This document shows, piece after piece, positions 29,023 through 31,715 of a stretch of DNA of 31,715 nt. The translations under genes were made by a program, and so were the position numbers. The notes below the pieces were generated by a model that had not been told where the DNA came from, did not search any database, and saw only the letters and a program-made list of their open reading frames with translations. How positions within the stretch are numbered: the stretch's first letter is position 1; each line of letters opens with the position of its first letter. Source of the stretch: a virus; IMG/VR virus record IMGVR_UViG_3300048033_000284, positions 1 through 31,715 of that record; one strand, given 5' to 3'.

Positions 29023-30525
29023 ATGGGTACTAGCTTAAGCGGAACTAAAATAAAAGATACTTATGATGGCTTAATAAAAACATCAGATAATTCATCTGTT
29101 GGGTCATCTAACATAGAACTTACAGACGGTTTAGGTAATGATATTAATATTTCTATAAATAATACTGGAGACTTAACAGCCGACGGTGATATTACTGGAG
29201 CTAGTATTATAAAAACTGGAGGAACCTCAACACAACTACTTTTAGCTAATGGTGCTATTGTAACTTTAACTCCAGAGTCTTCTGGTATAAGTTCTAATGA
29301 CTCAGACTCTAACGTGCCTACAAATGCAGCGGTTAAAGACTATGTAGACGACGAAATAGCAGACCTTATAGATAATTCTCCAACTGCTTTAAACACCCTT
29401 AACGAATTGGCAGCGGCTTTAGGAGACGACGCTAACTTTAGCACAACCGTTACAACTGCTTTAGGTAATAGGCTTAGAATTGACGTAAACAACCAAAATC
29501 TAACTACAACTCAAAAAGCTAACGCTTTTGCTAATCTAGCAATAACAGCTGGAACTGGTATTGATATTACTGGCACTACTTTTAGTGCTGATATTGATAC
29601 AAGCGCAATTCAAGCTAATGCAGTAACTCCTCCAAAACTTGACCAGTTTGATGACAATTTAAGCGCCGCAACTAGTGGCGATATTTTAGTTTCTAATGGT
29701 ACTGATTTTAATAATGTTAGTGTAACTGGAGACGTTACTATTAGTAGTGCTGGTGTTACTACCATTGGAGCAAGTGCTGTAGAAACTTCAATGATAAACG
29801 ACGACGCGGTTACTACAGATAAATTAGCAAATTCAATAAATACGGCGATTGCAGCAAATACAGCTAAAGTAACTAACGCAACTCATACAGGTGATGTAAC
29901 AGGTTCAACGGCTTTAACTATTGCTAATAATGCGGTAACTACTGATAAAGTAATAGATGACGCTATAACCGCAGACAAACTAGCTAATACAGCAGTTACT
30001 GCTGGCAGTTATACAACTGCTGACATAACTGTTGATGCTCAAGGCAGGATTACATCAGCGTCTAATGGTACAGCTGTTGGAGGTTCTACTACAATAAACG
30101 TAGAGAGTTTTGATGGAGACGGTTCTACAGTAGCTTTTAATTTAAGCAATACTATAGCAAACGAAAATAATCTTCAAATCTATATAGATGGAGTCTACCA
30201 GTCTAAAAGTAATTATTCTACAAGTGGGACGACATTAACATTTTCAACAGCACCAGCTACAGGTACAGATAATATTGAGGTTACGCACGCTGTGGCTATA
30301 GGCGGAACTCCTAGTATAGAAATAGATACTTTTAATGGGGATGGTTCGGATACTACATTTACATTAACAACTGAGCCAGCCAATAAAAATAATCTTCAAA
30401 TTTATATAGACGGAGTTTATCAGTCAAAATCAAATTACTCAACAAGCGGCACTACTTTGACCTTTACAACCGCACCACAAACAGGCACTAATAATATAGA
30501 AGTAACTCATATAAAACTTTCGTAA
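29023..30525 (+). CDS. Tail fibre protein with tandem C-terminal repeats
   Basis: A 500-residue Thr/Ser/Asn/Asp-rich low-complexity beta-structural protein, typical of phage fibres. N-terminal anchor ~1-110 (SGTKIKDTYDGLIKTSDNSS). Central segments resemble trimeric fibre shafts (VPTNAAVKDYVDDEIADLID, ALNTLNELAAALGDDANF, SINTAIAANTAKVTNATHTG, AVTTDKLA/VTTDKVIDDAI repeats). The C-terminus has two copies of a ~68-residue module (residues ~360-427 and ~432-500). It probably takes part in host attachment or links to the following fibre genes. Confidence 0.78.
   Translation: MGTSLSGTKIKDTYDGLIKTSDNSSVGSSNIELTDGLGNDINISINNTGDLTADGDITGASIIKTGGTSTQLLLANGAIVTLTPESSGISSNDSDSNVPTNAAVKDYVDDEIADLIDNSPTALNTLNELAAALGDDANFSTTVTTALGNRLRIDVNNQNLTTTQKANAFANLAITAGTGIDITGTTFSADIDTSAIQANAVTPPKLDQFDDNLSAATSGDILVSNGTDFNNVSVTGDVTISSAGVTTIGASAVETSMINDDAVTTDKLANSINTAIAANTAKVTNATHTGDVTGSTALTIANNAVTTDKVIDDAITADKLANTAVTAGSYTTADITVDAQGRITSASNGTAVGGSTTINVESFDGDGSTVAFNLSNTIANENNLQIYIDGVYQSKSNYSTSGTTLTFSTAPATGTDNIEVTHAVAIGGTPSIEIDTFNGDGSDTTFTLTTEPANKNNLQIYIDGVYQSKSNYSTSGTTLTFTTAPQTGTNNIEVTHIKLS
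30100..30522 (+). repeat. Two tandem ~68-residue coding repeats in fibre gene
   Basis: Module 1 (about 30100-30303) and module 2 (about 30316-30522) share FDGDGS/FNGDGS starts, the identical 20 residues NNLQIYIDGVYQSKSNYSTS continuing through SGTTLTF, and (D/N)NIEVTH ends. The DNA of the identical protein segment has diverged mainly at third codon positions, so the duplication is old and the protein sequence is under selection. Confidence 0.85.
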
Positions 30526-30530
30526 ATTTG
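30523..30530 (+). promoter_or_regulatory. -7 box TAAATTTG overlapping fibre stop codon
   Basis: TAAATTTG, followed by GTAAAAAATAA, overlaps the TAA stop of the fibre gene and lies 13 bp before the next ATG. It matches the other boxes of this late-promoter set. No clear -33 element. Confidence 0.45.
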
Positions 30531-30543
30531 TAAAAAATAAGAT

Positions 30544-30933
30544 ATGGCGATAACAAAAGTAACAGGAGACGTAATAGCAAACGATGCTATTGGACACGAC
30601 CAATTAGCAAATAGATATACTGCTAGTAGTGCTGTAACTTCAGCAACTGCAATTACTATAGACACTTCTGCTGCTGATGTATTTACTTGGACAGCAGGAC
30701 ATTCTACCACAATAGCATTTACAAATGTTAAAATCGGTTCAACTTGTACTATAATAGTTACTGGTGGCGGTTCTTCATATACGCTAGCGCTTGGGAATAT
30801 TAATGGCTCATCAGGTACTTTCAATAAATTAGCAGGCACTTATGATGATACGAGTTCAACTAAAAATCTAATTGAGTTTAAATTTATATCTACGTCAGAA
30901 GCGTGGTATCAAATCTCACAAATAGCATCTTAA
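30544..30933 (+). CDS. Tail fibre-associated protein (129 aa)
   Basis: A 129-residue Thr/Ser/Ala-rich protein. The N-terminus (MAITKVTGDVIANDAIGHDQ) resembles a short fibre-binding start like that of the LamG gene at 572 (MAITKI). The rest is beta-like (SATAITIDTSAADVFTWTAG, IAFTNVKIGSTCTIIVTGGG, WYQISQI). It is probably a small fibre or tip component; similar modules end many marine phage fibres. Confidence 0.6.
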   Translation: MAITKVTGDVIANDAIGHDQLANRYTASSAVTSATAITIDTSAADVFTWTAGHSTTIAFTNVKIGSTCTIIVTGGGSSYTLALGNINGSSGTFNKLAGTYDDTSSTKNLIEFKFISTSEAWYQISQIAS

Positions 30934-30935
30934 TT

Positions 30936-31418
30936 ATGGCATACGCAATAAATAGAAACGGAACGATACAAGTATATCAATCAGTACCTAAAGCATTTAA
31001 AGGCTCACAGAAAGAGTATTTAGGTGGCTTTGACCAACTAACTAGAGGCGAGCAAAAGGCAGAAGGTTTGTTTGATGTAGTATTACCAGATGGTTATAAC
31101 TCACAAATCCACGATTTAGGAGAAATATTTTGGGATAGTGCTAACACACAGTTTACTTACCCAAAGACTAATAAGACTTGGTCGCAAACAGTAGCCGAAC
31201 TAAAAGAACAAAAGATTGCAAACTTAAAATCATCTGCTAATTCTGAACTATCAAAAACAGATTGGGTCATTATAAGAGATACTGAATTAGGAAATACTAC
31301 TGATTCAGCTATAACAGATGCTAGAGCGGCAATAAGGACAACCGTAGAAACTAAAGAAGGTGAGATAAACGCAAAGACCACAAAGGCACAAGTAATAGAG
31401 TATGATATAAGTTTATAA
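30936..31418 (+). CDS. Fibre-region protein, possible tail fibre assembly factor
   Basis: 160 residues when started at the ATG at 30936 (2 bp after the previous stop, with an ATT-ATG context like its neighbours); an upstream GTG at 30903 would add 11 residues but overlaps the previous gene. The N-terminal part is YLGGFDQLTRGEQKAEGLFD; the C-terminal ~60 residues are helical (WSQTVAELKEQKIANLKSSA, ITDARAAIRTTVETKEGEIN). The pattern (a short domain, then a helix containing W-(V/I)xxRDTE) is common in phage fibre-assembly chaperones (DUF4376-like), which is my best guess. Confidence 0.6.
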   Translation: MAYAINRNGTIQVYQSVPKAFKGSQKEYLGGFDQLTRGEQKAEGLFDVVLPDGYNSQIHDLGEIFWDSANTQFTYPKTNKTWSQTVAELKEQKIANLKSSANSELSKTDWVIIRDTELGNTTDSAITDARAAIRTTVETKEGEINAKTTKAQVIEYDISL

Positions 31419-31419
31419 T

Positions 31420-31715
31420 ATGGCTTTAAATAAGAAGTTTTTTCCTAAAGTTGCAGATGCAGCAGAAGTATTCACTCCATCAGAACACTTTAACACTGTA
31501 CTCTATACAGGTAACAGACCAAGTACTCAACGTATAGGAGGGTATATAAATAGAGGTGGGATATTTAATGGGAGCAGTAGTAATATAGATTTGCCAAATT
31601 TAGGCATTAGCGGTGCTAATACAAGAACTATATCCGCTTGGGTTAATGTAAATAGTTTGAGTAGTAATCAGACTATTTTTCAATTTGGTTCTTCTGCTGC
31701 TGTACAAAGATTTGG
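31420..31715 (+). CDS. Partial LamG tail fibre, N-terminal part
   Basis: Starts 1 bp after the previous stop and runs off the right edge; 98 residues are visible. FTPSEHFNTVLYTGNRPSTQ, GGIFNGSSSNIDLP and TRTISAWVNVNSL match the LamG entry of the gene at 572 (TPSKNFNVNTYNGTRPSTQ, AAFNGSSSGI, SFSLWFKTN), including 15 identical bases AGACCAAGTACTCAA at 31516-31530 and 815-829. It would supply the missing start of a gene like the one cut at base 1. Confidence 0.75.
   Translation, partial: MALNKKFFPKVADAAEVFTPSEHFNTVLYTGNRPSTQRIGGYINRGGIFNGSSSNIDLPNLGISGANTRTISAWVNVNSLSSNQTIFQFGSSAAVQRF

Noticed and set aside
30903-30935. GTG start for the gene ending at 31418
   Set aside because: It would overlap the upstream fibre gene; the ATG at 30936 has the same TTATGGC context as other starts in the window.
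1-31715. Minus-strand genes, tRNAs, CRISPR arrays, insertion sequences, integrase
   Set aside because: All minus-strand open frames lie opposite good + strand genes and show no domains; no cloverleaf, spaced short repeats or transposase/recombinase motifs were seen.

Overview
This window is nearly the whole of a tailed bacteriophage genome. It has long-tail genes (tape measure, tail tube, G/GT chaperone pair, tail terminator) and HK97-type head genes. All genes lie on the + strand, packed head to tail, often with 1-30 bp overlaps. The DNA is A+T-rich (roughly one third G+C by eye). Genes lack a Shine-Dalgarno sequence and start after A-rich leaders, and many are preceded by the Bacteroidetes -7 promoter box TAnnTTTG. 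This points to a phage of a Bacteroidota host, most likely a (marine) flavobacterium. I see no integrase, no convincing lysogeny repressor, no DNA polymerase, no tRNA and no CRISPR.

Layout. 1-2434: LamG-type fibre or adhesin genes (the first cut by the window edge). 2434-3142: three small membrane proteins. 3192-9551: tail tube, tail assembly chaperones with a -1 ribosomal frameshift, tape measure and two baseplate/hub-like proteins, closed by a terminator. 9630-16405: early region, starting at a clear promoter. It holds small unknown genes, an HTH protein, an ERF-like annealing protein, an SSB-like protein, a RecE-like exonuclease, a DnaA-domain/VRR-NUC fusion, an HTH replication protein, a resolvase-like nuclease, a T7 gp4-like primase-helicase and an RHH protein. 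16406-24037: packaging and head (terminase small and large, portal with long C-terminal extension, MuF-zincin fusion, prohead protease, major capsid protein). 24038-25730: an accessory island of five small genes cut up by four terminators, with its own early-type promoter. 25731-27708: neck and connector genes. 27711-28477: M15 endolysin and holin. 28477-31715: small proteins and tail fibre genes, ending in another LamG gene.

The first and last genes are the C-terminal and N-terminal parts of the same kind of fibre protein. On a circular map the fibre block would run straight into the tail tube gene, giving the order packaging - head - neck - lysis - fibres - tail - replication. The two ends are not directly in frame, so some sequence (perhaps about 1 kb) is missing between them.

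Most notable: (1) a DnaA domain IV-like DNA-binding domain fused to a VRR-NUC nuclease; (2) a MuF head protein with a C-terminal HEXXH zincin; (3) a portal carrying three extra modules; (4) no GATC site found in my read-through of the window; (5) two promoter classes, including near-identical sites that imply leaderless mRNAs for the tape measure and prohead protease genes; (6) the insulated island behind the capsid gene.
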